64,000 nucleotides of DNA from Parietaria judaica (Eukaryota; Streptophyta; Magnoliopsida; Rosales; Urticaceae): the NCBI GenBank assembly GCA_954871525.1, contig OX940861.1, forward strand, positions 39,941,201 through 40,005,200, read 5' to 3'. This document shows, in pieces, positions 11,472 to 21,908 of the stretch. Below the pieces are notes generated by a model that was not told where the DNA came from, made no database searches, and saw nothing but the letters and a program-made list of their open reading frames with translations. Each line of letters opens with the position of its first letter. The stretch's first letter is position 1. A program made the position numbers and the translations under genes.

Positions 11472-13900
11472 TTGCTTTTGATGTGTTTTACAATGAACCT
11501 CATATGTGTTTATTTATAGGATTTGAGAGATGTGGAAATAAGAAATACAATGAATGAGGATATTACACATAATGACATATATAGTTGACTATCTTAATAT
11601 TGACATCCACATAATCTCTTGATTTGTAAGATAACAAAATTTGAAAACAAAATAAACCTTTTAAGTTCTAAAACAAAGAGGAAAAAAAAAATTAAAAATT
11701 AATTTTTTTTATTAATAAGCGTAAAACACGAAATTAAACATGAAAATTAAGAGCATTTTTATGCGAAAAGACACAAACACTGAAGTTGATATGATTTCAT
11801 TTCATCATAACAATTTCTTTATAAAATATTAGAAGTACAAACATTATGGTTCGAAAATCAAACTTGTTTGGCCTAGTAGTAACTCTACTACATATCACTC
11901 AAAGAAGTTATGGTTTAATTTTTATGGGACACAAGTGCGTGCTCCCTTTACATATGTAAATTTGGTCAATAACAACAACTGTTTCTGCACTGAATATATC
12001 TAAAAATTCGAGATTACATTATAATTTTGACTGATAGTAGGAGCCTCATTAAAAAAAAAAAAGCCTTAGTGGTTTGGATGTTTTATCACTAACTTCACTA
12101 AGAACATTATGATTTTGTTTACCAGCTCCTTTATTTTCAGTTTTGGTTACTCCTAATAAGTGACTTCAATTTCACGTCATGATGATGACTATCACCAACT
12201 TTGTTAGCGTATTCTCAGTGGTGGCGAATAAAGTGGAAGAAGGAATGTGCGAGAACAATAATAAGTGGAAGGAGTGGAGGACACCCATTACGTAGTACAC
12301 ACATGTATATATTTCAAAATGACAGCAATATATAACACACTTACAGTAATAGATATAATCTTTTAAGAGCCCGATAGACGATATCCGCTTGAAATGATCC
12401 GATTTTATGAGTATATTAAAGGATTGTGAGTATCCTTGGTATACGATTTAAATGACGATAAATAGTTTTATTCTCGAAAGTTAGCAAAAACTTACGTACT
12501 TCATCGACGAAAGGGGAGAACTATTACAGCCCAACATCAATTAGATAGGTGTAATTCTAACTTACTTTGAAAAAATCAGTTCTCCACAAGCATTTCACCG
12601 CTCTCCGGGAACAATAGACAGCTTTCCCACCACTGGAATCTCTCAGCTCAGAAGCTTAAAACGTGACATTATCAGCTCACCAACAACAATAATAATAATA
12701 AATAAATGCATAATTATACACCACAAAACAAAAAAATTGATTAATTAGAATTAACGACCGATACCATAAAAAGAGAAACTCAAAGGTGATTTTTAACGAG
12801 ACGATCCTTACATTTACGGAAATCTAAAAGGTGATTTTTAACAGGTATCCATATATAGATGGTGTTTTATAGTGTTGAAAAAAATGATAACCAATTTTGC
12901 CGATCATATTTCACGAGTAGATATCGATATGTATACTGACGAGTATTACATAAAATAATATTATTTAGAAGTCTTTATTATAAATATAAAAAAATTGGGA
13001 TTTTATGATTTTTAAAGGATTTTGGTACGATGTTTTAAATAAAATAAAATTAATTAAAAATTAAATTCTTTGAATTTTGTAAATTAGAAAGCTATGAACA
13101 TTTTGAGGTTTTATGGTGTTATGCACGGGTTTTAGTTCAGCAAAATAGACTTTCCATATATATATATATATATTATCGTGGTAGAGGGTTTATAAGAATG
13201 CTTAGCGTTCGATTACGTTCTTAAAAAGAATCTTCCGTTTTCATTTTTATAAAGCAGAAAATAAGAACATAAAATGTGTTTGTTGAATCATTTAATAAAA
13301 TATTTTTATAAACACCTTTTTCATTTTTAAACTTTTACAAAGGAAACAAAAAGCACCAAATAGGTGATTTCAACTTTTTTCACTATAAAGTGGGACCTAT
13401 TATTTTACTTTTTTATATTTTAATGATTTCTCTCTCATCTTATTTGTAGTTAGTGAAGTCTTTCTTTCTCTCTCCATTTAAAAAAAAAAAGAGACATAGA
13501 ATCTTACCAAATGCATTTTCAGAATATGCAAGTAAAATGATTTAAGAAAATTATAAACGCAAACACAAAATGAAAATACAAAACTCAAACGAATAGATTG
13601 TAGCCGAAGGGTGATTAGATATTTGGAAAGTTATAAACGCAAACACAAAACAAAAATACAAAATTCAAGGATGGATCTATTAGATATAGCCGAAGGGTGA
13701 TATGGTTCCCTGGAAAGTTAAAATTTTGTTCAAACTTACCCTAAAATTTTACTTTAAAAAACAAATTTACCCCTTTTTTTAAATTATTTTTTATCTAATT
13801 TTGTTTCTTCAAGTTTATACTGATTTAGTCCATACCATTTTCTTAAGGCTCATATATATACTCAAACAGATCGTAGCTTCTAAAATGTGGTACTGAACTA
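11472..13900. other. AT-rich intergenic region, no gene recognised
   Basis: No open frame with a recognisable domain was found on either strand. The segment 12470-12680 is less AT-rich (ctcatcgacgaaagg-like text, ctctccgggaacaatag) but has no supportable coding potential. A tandem duplication at 13548-13720 is listed separately. Confidence 0.6.
13548..13722. repeat. ~85-bp tandem duplication
   Basis: The block ttataaacgcaaacacaaaa ... tagccgaagggtgat ... ggaaag occurs twice in a row, near 13551 and 13631, with several substitutions between copies. Confidence 0.8.
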
Positions 13901-13959
13901 AACATTTGCAGTGGTTAATGTATTATGACTAACGAAGAAACAAATAACATAAGGCCTCT

Positions 13960-14358
13960 TTACTCGAGGAGGTCGATTCGGCCTTGTCCGCGGAGTGCCT
14001 ATATTAGGCACGGATTAAGGTTTATTCATGAAAGGGGATGGAAGATTTCGGTTTTGGAGACCGATTGCCTTAGGGCATCGCAAATCATAAATAGGGGAAA
14101 CCTCAATTATGTGCAATGTCCGATTTTTGCAGATATACAATCTTTAGTCAATATGATTGGCCCACCGGAGGGATGCCGTTGGGCCCATAGAACTTGTAAC
14201 GAGGCAGCAAATTGTGTTGCTAGGAAACGGCTATCGGAGTCTATTCCCGACATGTCGACTTTTGTGCGCCGGAGTGGCTTGTAAACCTATTAATAGGGAT
14301 TTAAGCCCAACTTATTAATAGAATGAGAGTTAAAAAAATAAATAAAAAATAAAAAAAG
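13960..14358 (+). pseudogene. LINE 3' fragment: RNase H-like domain with poly(A) tail
   Basis: A frame at 13925-14284 (119 codons) contains text typical of the plant RNase H-like domain found at the end of LINE ORF2 and related proteins. The visible landmarks are an AYIRHGLRFI-like helix, the LETDCLRASQII strand with the catalytic aspartate, and WAHRTCNEAANCVAR near the end. After the stop there is a short 3' region and then an A-rich tail (14332-14358), as expected for the 3' end of a LINE. Reverse transcriptase and endonuclease are absent, so this is a 5'-truncated insertion. No clear target duplication was identified. A free-standing RNase H-like pseudogene is an alternative. Confidence 0.7.
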
Positions 14359-14935
14359 GGAGTGATAAGAGAGAATGCGAGTGACGTGTATTGGAGACGG
14401 CGCTAGTAAGAGAGGGAGTTAGAGCTAGAAGATAATTTAGAACTTTGGAGTTCTTCAAATATAAGTTTCATTTAGTCAAAATTGGGTCAATATATAAATT
14501 TGGTATGTTGTACCATCCTCTGTATGCTCTTGTTACTCAAAGTTTTTTCAAATTAAAATTCCAACAAAAGTTTCTCATATTAAAGATCGAAGAAAAGTTC
14601 CTCACATATTAAAGAGAGAGACCATTTAAGCCTTATAAGTAGATTAATAATAGCGTTCCTCGTGTCACTGAACGTTTGAAGCGTGGTGTAATGTGGAGTG
14701 GAGTAAATTTGACAATACATTTAGAAAATTGTTGTCCAAAGTCATGTCTCACCCCGGCAAGAGACTTTATTATTCAAAAGAATTTATTAAATTCCTAAAT
14801 AAGATTTTCTGTAATGTTCTCCTAATGTAAGAAGCCCCATTAATACAATCTAAATTAGGTTTGATAACGTTAATAATTACTCGAAAGGGACAAGAAGAGT
14901 AGACCATTCTTGTAATTAACTTCTTTATTACAAAA

Positions 14936-15013
14936 TCCGATAAAGTAGGTGACGTCATAAAAAACTCATGTTACTCCGATAAAGTACGTGACGTCATAAA
15001 AAACTCATGTTAC
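14936..15013. repeat. ~39-bp tandem duplication at copia insertion site
   Basis: The block tccgataaagtaggtgacgt followed by cataaaaaactcatgttac occurs twice, at about 14936-14974 and 14975-15013. The copia LTR begins immediately after the second copy. Confidence 0.85.
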
Positions 15014-15506
15014 TGTTGGATCCCAATTTACGGATCTGCAAAGAACACGAATAACACCAAAGAAATCTCGAACATGAAAATAAAGGACACAAACTTTTGG
15101 GAGAAGAAATTCTCTATTGATAATCGAAGGCAAAATACAAGAAGATAAACTCAAAACTCTAATGGACTCTACTCTTTACAAAGTGTACATGCTAGGTATA
15201 TTTATAGCCTCACCAAATTAGGAAGCTACCCTAAATAATCTTATCAAATCTTTGACTCGATCTTTGCTTGCTCCTCAAGCTACGCGCTTTCCTCGCTGGG
15301 TAGTTGCTGACTTTCCCTTTCCTGCCCGGACAGCTTCTCTGTCCCCGAGCTGGCCTGCTCGTATGCCCCGGGCTGGGCTTGCCTTCTATCCGGACTTCCT
15401 GCTCGTGTTCACCCGAGCTGGGCTGAACTCTTGTCCGTCCTCGGTTCTGGTCGGTACCCGGGCTGACTTCCTCAGTGTGACAGACTAAGTCAAGCTTAAA
15501 CTCACA
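15014..15506 (-). repeat. 3' LTR of copia element 1
   Basis: It begins tgttggatcc and ends aaactcaca on the plus strand. It matches 24730-25255 over its whole length apart from point changes and one ~33-bp indel. Its U3/R region contains the element's TATA text (gtatatttatagcc on the plus strand). Confidence 0.93.
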
Positions 15507-15509
15507 TTC

Positions 15510-16925
15510 TCCCCCGTAAGCTTGACTTGCTTCTACTTTCTTCACTCCGAGCAGCTCTCTCATCTCTGCGAACTTGACTCTCGCTAGAGCCTTGGTAAGA
15601 ATGTCTGCCCGTTGCTCCCTCGTGTTGACGAAATCAACGATTAGCTCTCGCTTCTCCACACACTCACGAATGTAATGAAATTTCATGTCAATGTGTTTGC
15701 TCCATCCATGGAACACTGGATTCTTCATCAACGCAATTGCAGACTTGTTGTCCACGTAGAGAGTAGCTGGTCTCTGCTCGGATCCGGTCACTTCACTAAG
15801 TAGCCCCTTCAACCACGTAGCTTGACATGCTGCTGCGCTTGCCGCCATGAACTCTGCTTCACATGAGGATAGAGCTACTGTCTGCTGCTTTTGAGACTGC
15901 CAGGTGATCAGGTTTTCGTTGAGGTAGAACGCCATCCCTCCGGTACTCTTCCTGTCATCGATATCACCGGCTAGATCACTGTCTGTAAAGCCGACTAGTA
16001 CTTCTGCTCCACTTCCTCTGTTGTACTAGATCCCGTAGCCCGTCGTGTCCTTCACGTATCGCAAGATGTGCTTCACCGCCTGCTGGTGTGCACTTTTGGG
16101 CTTCTCCATGTATCGACTGACTACCCCGACTGCGTGTGAAATGTCTGGTCGGGTGTGGGTGAGATACCTCAGGCACCCGGTCACGCGTCTGTACTCCGTG
16201 GGATCCACTCATCTCCCTTTAGAATCCTTCCCGATCTGCAGCTTCGCCTCCATTGGGTATTTTCTCGGGTTGCAATCCGTCATCTCAAACTGCTTGAGGA
16301 TCTTCTTCGCGTAGGCCGACTGCTTTAGCGTAATGCAGTCCGTCTTCTGTTCCACCTCTAGACCGAGATAGTACGAAAGTAATCAGAGGTCACTCATCTC
16401 GAATTCGGCCATCATCTGCTTCTTGAATCCATCTACGCCTCCTGAGCTGGATCCAGTGACGATCAGGTCGTCCACATATACCCCCACGATCAGAGTTTCC
16501 TGCCCGGTACTCCTGGTGTAGACTGCCTGCTCGCTCAGGCACTTTGTGAATCCAAGGTTCTTCAAGCTCTTGTCAAGGTGGATGTTCCACGCTCTTGGTG
16601 CTTGTCTCAACCCGTACAAGGCCTTGGATAACTTGTACACCTTCTGCTCCTTGCCCGTGACGCCGAACCCCTATGGTTGCTTGACGTACACTTCTTCCTC
16701 GAGGTCACCGTTTAGGAATGCCGATTTGACATCCAGATGGTGAATTTCCCAACCTTGATGAGCTGCAAGGGCTATGATGAGTCTGATCGTGTCCAGTCTG
16801 GTTACTGGAGCAAAGACTTCCTCAAAGTCTATGCCTTTCTTCTGCACGTAGCCTTTGGCTACCAGCCTTGCCTTGTGCTTAAGGACATTCCCCTCAGTGT
16901 CCTTCTTCAGCTTACATCCACTTCA
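15510..16925 (-). pseudogene. Copia element 1: RT C-terminal part and RNase H (broken)
   Basis: On the minus strand the reverse transcriptase text [14 protein letters not shown] and [11 protein letters not shown] is followed by LTHTRPDISHAVG and the RNase H segment ([52 protein letters not shown]). The chain is spread over several frames (16383-16640, 16026-16208, 15231-15935) with stops between them, for instance after EFEMSDL and before VDPTEYRRV. It is the 3' half of the polyprotein whose 5' half lies at 21909-24700. The two halves are separated by the inserted element. Confidence 0.9.
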
Positions 16926-16929
16926 GGCC

Positions 16930-17161
16930 TGTTAAATTAGAATATTCTAGATTTATTTAGTATATTATAGATTAAAGATTATCTAGAACAATCTAAGTTA
17001 TATTTAATTAGAATCACCTAGAATAAGAATTATCTAGAAAGTATTTATTACTCTTAGAATAATGTAGAAGTAGAATAATCTAGAACTCTTGTACATGTAT
17101 AAATAGCCTTTCAACCTCAATGAAATCTACAACATTTTCCTCTCCATTTTCTTTGTTAACA
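16930..17161 (+). repeat. 5' LTR of copia element 2
   Basis: It starts tgttaaatta and ends ttgttaaca. A TATA box TATAAATA lies at 17098-17105. The U3 part contains several ctaga/gaa..ttc inverted words, the clearest being gaatattctaga at 16940-16951. Confidence 0.97.
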
Positions 17162-17177
17162 TGGTATCAGAGCCACC
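17162..17177 (+). other. Primer-binding site of copia element 2
   Basis: tggtatcagagccacc directly follows the 5' LTR and is complementary to the 3' end of plant initiator methionine tRNA, the usual copia primer. Confidence 0.95.
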
Positions 17178-17506
17178 CTCCGAAATTAGCCACTCCACTC
17201 CAAATTAGCCACCCTCCGAAATTAGTCATCCTACTCCAAATTATCCTACCTCCGAAATTAGCCATCCCATTTTTTTGGGTTCGAAATTTGTCTCTTTCTA
17301 CACCATAATCTTTTCATCATTCAATCTATTCGAATTCCCTTTCTTACCCATTTGTTTTAGCCTCATCCATACACCTTCACGCGCCACCCTCGACAACCGC
17401 TTTTCGATTCCATCACCGCCTACTACTTGATATACTTATATTGCTTACTTTTCTCCGAATCACTTTCGCCGCCTTCGTTATCTTGCTACCTACTTCTCTA
17501 TTTGAA

Positions 17507-20500
17507 ATGGCTGAACAAAAACCCATCGGTGTTTCAGAGATGGTGCCCGTACTCTCGAAAATTACGGACCACAAGTTGAATGGTTCAAACTATCTCGATT
17601 GGAGCAAGACCATTCGTTTGTTTCTCCGAAGTATTGACAAAGACAACCATTTGACCGACATTGCTCCAAGTGACGAATCACGACAAGCATGGCTTCGCGA
17701 GGATGCTCGCCTTTTTCTACAAATCCGAAACTCCATTGATAGTGAGGTAATTGGTCTGATCAATCATTGCGAGTACGTCAAGGAATTAATGGATTATTTG
17801 GATTTCCTTTACTCTGGAAAAGGAAATCTATCTCGCATGTTTGATGTGTGCAAAGCTTTCTATAAAGCTGAAAAGCAAGACCAATCACTCACCACTTATT
17901 TCATGGAGTTCAAGAAAACATATGAGGAACTCAACATGTTGCTGCCTTTTAGCCCCGATGTGAAGGTTCAGCAACAACAACGGGAGCAAATGGCCATTAT
18001 GAGCTTTCTTGCAGGACTCCCTTCGACCTTTGAAACCGCAAGGTCCCAGATTATCTCTGGCACCGATATTTCCTCTCTCCAAGAAGTATTCAGCCGTGTT
18101 CTTCGTACAGAGGGATCCCCACCTACTCATGACAGTGGAGCTTTGGTATCTCGAAACATGTATGACTCAAGCCGATCTGCTAACTACAAACATGGACGTC
18201 CACGAACTCTTGACTCTCGCCCTAAAGAGTTTAGCACAATCACTTGTAACTACTGCAAGAAACCAGGTCATGCTAAGCACGAGTGCCGGAAGCTCATGTA
18301 CAAGAATCAACATAACCACTCGGCCCACGTTGCGTCCGCCTCTGATGACTTAATTCGTGTTCCTGCCGATGAGTATGCCAAATTTTCCGAGTACCAGGAA
18401 TCACTAAAGAATTCAAAACCCTCTGTCACTGCCATTGCTGAATCAGGTAATTCGAATGCGTGTCTTCTTTCCTCATCCTCCAAATGGGTCATTGATTCTG
18501 GTGCCACAGATCATATGACAGGTAATTCCAAATTCTTTTCGACTCTTACACCTCATGCTTCCACATCCACGGTCACTTTAGCCGATGGATCTCCCTCTAA
18601 TGTTAGTGGATCAGGCACTATCACACTCACTCCTTCTCTACCACTGTCTAATGTTTTGCATTTGCCCAACTTATCATTCAACCTTTTGTCTGTTAGCCAA
18701 CTCACAAGAAAATTGAAATGCTCAATCTCATTTTTTCCCGACTCTTGTATTTTCCAGGATCTTGTGACGAAACGGATTATTGGTAAAGGACATGAATCTG
18801 GAGGTCTCTACATTCTTAACACATCTAAACCTATAGCGTGTTCCACCGTCACATCAGCTTTTGAAGAACATTGTCGGTTAGGTCATCCTTCTCTTCCTCT
18901 TCTCAAGCAACTTTGTCCGCAGTTTAGTTCAGTGTCCTCTTTAGATTGTGAGTCATGTCAGTTAGCTAAACATCATCGCCTTAGCTCTAGTCCTAGAGTC
19001 AATAAGCGTTCCAACGCTCCCTTTGAATTAGTTCATACAGATGTTTGGGGTCCTTGTCCTATTGTGTCAAAACCAGGATTCAGATACTTCGTAACTTTTG
19101 TGGATGATTTTACTCGTGTAACCTGGTTGTTTTTAATGAAAAGTCGTTCAGAGTTATTCTCATTGTTCTGTTCGTTTTGTGCGGAGGTCCGTACTCAATT
19201 TAACGTCTCAATTCACACGCTCCGTAGTGATAATGCCAAAGAATACACGTCAAGTCAATTTGATACTTACATGGCCCAAAATGGCATTCTCCACGAAACA
19301 TCTTGCGTTGACACTCCGTCCCAAAATGGAGTTGCCGAACGTAAAAATCGACACCTTCTCGAAACTGCACGTGCCTTACTTTTTCAAACAGGTGTTCCAA
19401 AATGTTTTTGGGCCGACGCTGTCTCTACTGCCTGTTTCCTCATTAATCGAATGCCATCATCTGTTCTTCAAGGTGCAATTCCCTATAAGACATTGTTTCC
19501 CCATAAATCTCTATTCCCAGTTAGCCCCAAAATCTTTGGTAGTACATGTTTTGTTCGAGATGTTCGTCCCGGTCTCACAAAATTAGATCCAAAGTCTTTA
19601 AAATGTGTGTTTTTGGGGTACTCTCGCCTTCAAAAAGGGTATCGATGCTATTGTCCTAGTCTTCAAAAATACCTTGTATCCATTGATGTCACATTTCTGG
19701 AGCATAAACCGTACTTTACATCTGAGAGACCGACCTCACCAATACTTGACGACGATGACTTCTTAGTCTATTCAATCACTTCACCAGACGCATCTGCGAC
19801 TTTGAATCAACCTATTGCCCCCCCTTTAACACCTAACCCCACCATGGACACCACCGAACCTGCTCCTAGTGTTGCACCACCTTCCATTCCTCGACCACCT
19901 ATCGTCTACACTCGACGCGTCCGCCCAACACCACACACTCTCATCAATCCTCCAGAGACACGTCCTGCACCAGGTTCCTCGTCATCAGATCCATCTCTGA
20001 CCGATGATCTTCCCATCGCATTACGTAAAGGTAAACGTCAGTGTACCTATCCTATTTCCTCGTCTGTCTCATATAATCTTTTGTCATCTTCTTCACGTAA
20101 TTTTGTTTCATCCCTTGACTCCATCACCATTCCTAAAACTGTTCGCGAAGCCTTAGATCATCCTGGTTGGCAGAAAGCAATGATAGAGGAAATGAATGCC
20201 TTAGATGACAATGGTACTTGGGAACTTGTTACTCTTCCTTCAGGAAAACGAGCAATTGGATGTAAATGGGTCTTCACGGTCAAGATGAATCCGGATGGAA
20301 CGCTTGCTCGATTGAAAGCTCGCTTAGTCGCCAAAGGTTTTGCCCAAACCTATGGTGTTGACTATTCCGATACCTTCTCTCCAGTTGCCAAGTTGACGTC
20401 CGTTCGACTTTTCATCTCTTTAGCGGCAACTTATAATTGGCACCTACACCAACTCGACATTAAGAATGCGTTTCTACATGGGGACTTACATGAAGAGGTA

Positions 20501-21664
20501 TACATGGAGCAACCACCTGGTTTTGTTGCTCAGGGGGAGTACGGAAAAGTGTGTCGTCTTCGAAAAGCATTATATGGGCTAAAACAAAGTCCCCGTGCTT
20601 GGTTCGGAAGGTTCAGTCAGGCCCTTGAACAATTTGGACTGTTTAAAAGCAAATCTGACAACTCTGTGTTTTTCAGGAATACGAAAGACGGTATCATTCT
20701 CCTTGTCGTTTACGTTGATGACATCGTAATTACAGGAAATGATACTGTTGGTATTTCGTCTCTCAAAACCTTCCTCCACACTCAATTCCACACAAAAGAC
20801 TTGGGGACATTAAAATACTTTCTGGGCGTTGAAGTAATGAGAAGCAAAAAAGGTATATACTTGTCTCAAAGGAAGTATGTACTTGATTTGCTTTCCGAAA
20901 CAGGAAAACTAGGGGCCAAGCCGTGTAGTGCCCCAATGACTCCCAATATGCAGCTTACGAAAGAGGGGAAACCAATGGATGATCCTGAACGGTACAGAAG
21001 ATTGGTCGGCAAATTGAACTACCTCACTGTAACACGCCCAGACATTGCATACTCCGTCAGCATAGTAAGCCAATTCTTGGCATCTCCGACAGATGAACAT
21101 TGGGCAGCATTAGAGCAGATCTTGTGCTATTTGAAGGGAGCACCAGGGCGTGGAATCTTATACTCAAATCATGGTCATACTTCCATTGAATGTTTTACAG
21201 ATGCAGATTGGGCAGGATCCAAGATTGACAGGAGATCAACCACTGGCTATTGCGTCTTTGTAGGAGGGAACTTGATCTCATGGAAAAGCAAGAAGCAACA
21301 TGTTGTGTCAAGATCCAGTGCTGAGTCAGAGTACAGAGCAATGGCACAAGCAACATGCGAAATAATGTGGATACATCAACTACTGACAGAGATAGGTCTC
21401 AAAGTCTCTTTGCCGGCAAAGTTATGGTGCGACAACCAAGCGGCTATTCATATCGCATCTAATCCAGTATTTCATGAGAGGACAAAACACATTGAGATCG
21501 ACTGTCACTTTGTTCGCGAGAAGATTCAACAAGGCTTGGTTTCCACATCATATGTGAAGACGGACAACCAAATAGGAGATATTTTCACAAAGGCTCTTAA
21601 CGGGGTACGGGTCGAATATCTTTGTAACAAGCTGGGCATGATTAACATATATGCTCCAGCTTGA
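17507..21664 (+). CDS. Copia gag-pol polyprotein, intact (1385 aa)
   Basis: A single open frame encodes the whole retrotransposon machinery: capsid, protease, integrase, reverse transcriptase and RNase H. The frame is open from 17441, but the ATG at 17507 (MAEQKPIG) gives the usual gag start. Domains in order: the gag core begins with KLNGSNYLDW; a CCHC zinc knuckle CNYCKKPGHAKHEC starts at residue 247; the aspartic protease is WVIDSGATDH (catalytic D330); the pre-integrase motif is HCRLGHPS. The integrase has D512 (HTDVWG), D575 (RSDNAKEY) and E611 (GVAERKNR), so the D-35-E spacing is intact. The reverse transcriptase has YVDDIVITG from residue 1069, and RNase H has FTDADWAGS near 1232 and SSAESEYRAM. 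No stop or frameshift was seen. The stop is followed at once by the purine tract and 3' LTR. Confidence 0.96.
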   Translation: MAEQKPIGVSEMVPVLSKITDHKLNGSNYLDWSKTIRLFLRSIDKDNHLTDIAPSDESRQAWLREDARLFLQIRNSIDSEVIGLINHCEYVKELMDYLDFLYSGKGNLSRMFDVCKAFYKAEKQDQSLTTYFMEFKKTYEELNMLLPFSPDVKVQQQQREQMAIMSFLAGLPSTFETARSQIISGTDISSLQEVFSRVLRTEGSPPTHDSGALVSRNMYDSSRSANYKHGRPRTLDSRPKEFSTITCNYCKKPGHAKHECRKLMYKNQHNHSAHVASASDDLIRVPADEYAKFSEYQESLKNSKPSVTAIAESGNSNACLLSSSSKWVIDSGATDHMTGNSKFFSTLTPHASTSTVTLADGSPSNVSGSGTITLTPSLPLSNVLHLPNLSFNLLSVSQLTRKLKCSISFFPDSCIFQDLVTKRIIGKGHESGGLYILNTSKPIACSTVTSAFEEHCRLGHPSLPLLKQLCPQFSSVSSLDCESCQLAKHHRLSSSPRVNKRSNAPFELVHTDVWGPCPIVSKPGFRYFVTFVDDFTRVTWLFLMKSRSELFSLFCSFCAEVRTQFNVSIHTLRSDNAKEYTSSQFDTYMAQNGILHETSCVDTPSQNGVAERKNRHLLETARALLFQTGVPKCFWADAVSTACFLINRMPSSVLQGAIPYKTLFPHKSLFPVSPKIFGSTCFVRDVRPGLTKLDPKSLKCVFLGYSRLQKGYRCYCPSLQKYLVSIDVTFLEHKPYFTSERPTSPILDDDDFLVYSITSPDASATLNQPIAPPLTPNPTMDTTEPAPSVAPPSIPRPPIVYTRRVRPTPHTLINPPETRPAPGSSSSDPSLTDDLPIALRKGKRQCTYPISSSVSYNLLSSSSRNFVSSLDSITIPKTVREALDHPGWQKAMIEEMNALDDNGTWELVTLPSGKRAIGCKWVFTVKMNPDGTLARLKARLVAKGFAQTYGVDYSDTFSPVAKLTSVRLFISLAATYNWHLHQLDIKNAFLHGDLHEEVYMEQPPGFVAQGEYGKVCRLRKALYGLKQSPRAWFGRFSQALEQFGLFKSKSDNSVFFRNTKDGIILLVVYVDDIVITGNDTVGISSLKTFLHTQFHTKDLGTLKYFLGVEVMRSKKGIYLSQRKYVLDLLSETGKLGAKPCSAPMTPNMQLTKEGKPMDDPERYRRLVGKLNYLTVTRPDIAYSVSIVSQFLASPTDEHWAALEQILCYLKGAPGRGILYSNHGHTSIECFTDADWAGSKIDRRSTTGYCVFVGGNLISWKSKKQHVVSRSSAESEYRAMAQATCEIMWIHQLLTEIGLKVSLPAKLWCDNQAAIHIASNPVFHERTKHIEIDCHFVREKIQQGLVSTSYVKTDNQIGDIFTKALNGVRVEYLCNKLGMINIYAPA

Positions 21665-21671
21665 GGGGGAG
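21661..21671 (+). other. Polypurine tract of copia element 2
   Basis: ttgagggggag immediately precedes the 3' LTR. It overlaps the stop codon of the polyprotein and primes plus-strand DNA synthesis. Confidence 0.9.
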
Positions 21672-21903
21672 TGTTAAATTAGAATATTCTAGATTTATTT
21701 AGTATATTATAGATTAAAGATTATCTAGAACAATCTAAGTTATATTTAATTAGAATCACCTAGAATAAGAATTATCTAGAAAGTATTTATTACTCTTAGA
21801 ATAATGTAGAAGTAGAATAATCTAGAACTCTTGTACATGTATAAATAGCCTTTCAACCTCAATGAAATCTACAACATTTTCCTCTCCATTTTCTTTGTTA
21901 ACA
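21672..21903 (+). repeat. 3' LTR of copia element 2
   Basis: Same 232-bp sequence as 16930-17161, with no difference found by eye. Confidence 0.97.
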
Positions 21904-21908
21904 AGGCC

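Larger units (their letters stand above)
16930..21903 (+). mobile_element. Ty1/copia element 2, full length and recent
   Basis: The two 232-bp LTRs (16930-17161 and 21672-21903) look identical base for base. A perfect 5-bp target duplication aggcc flanks the element (16925-16929 and 21904-21908). The PBS tggtatcagagccacc follows the 5' LTR at 17162, and a purine tract ttgagggggag lies at 21661-21671. Total length is 4974 bp. It sits in the reverse transcriptase region of copia element 1, in the opposite orientation. Identical LTRs and one long open polyprotein mean the insertion is recent and the element may be autonomous. Short LTRs and compact size suggest an Ale- or Ivana-like lineage, which is not certain. 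Confidence 0.97.
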
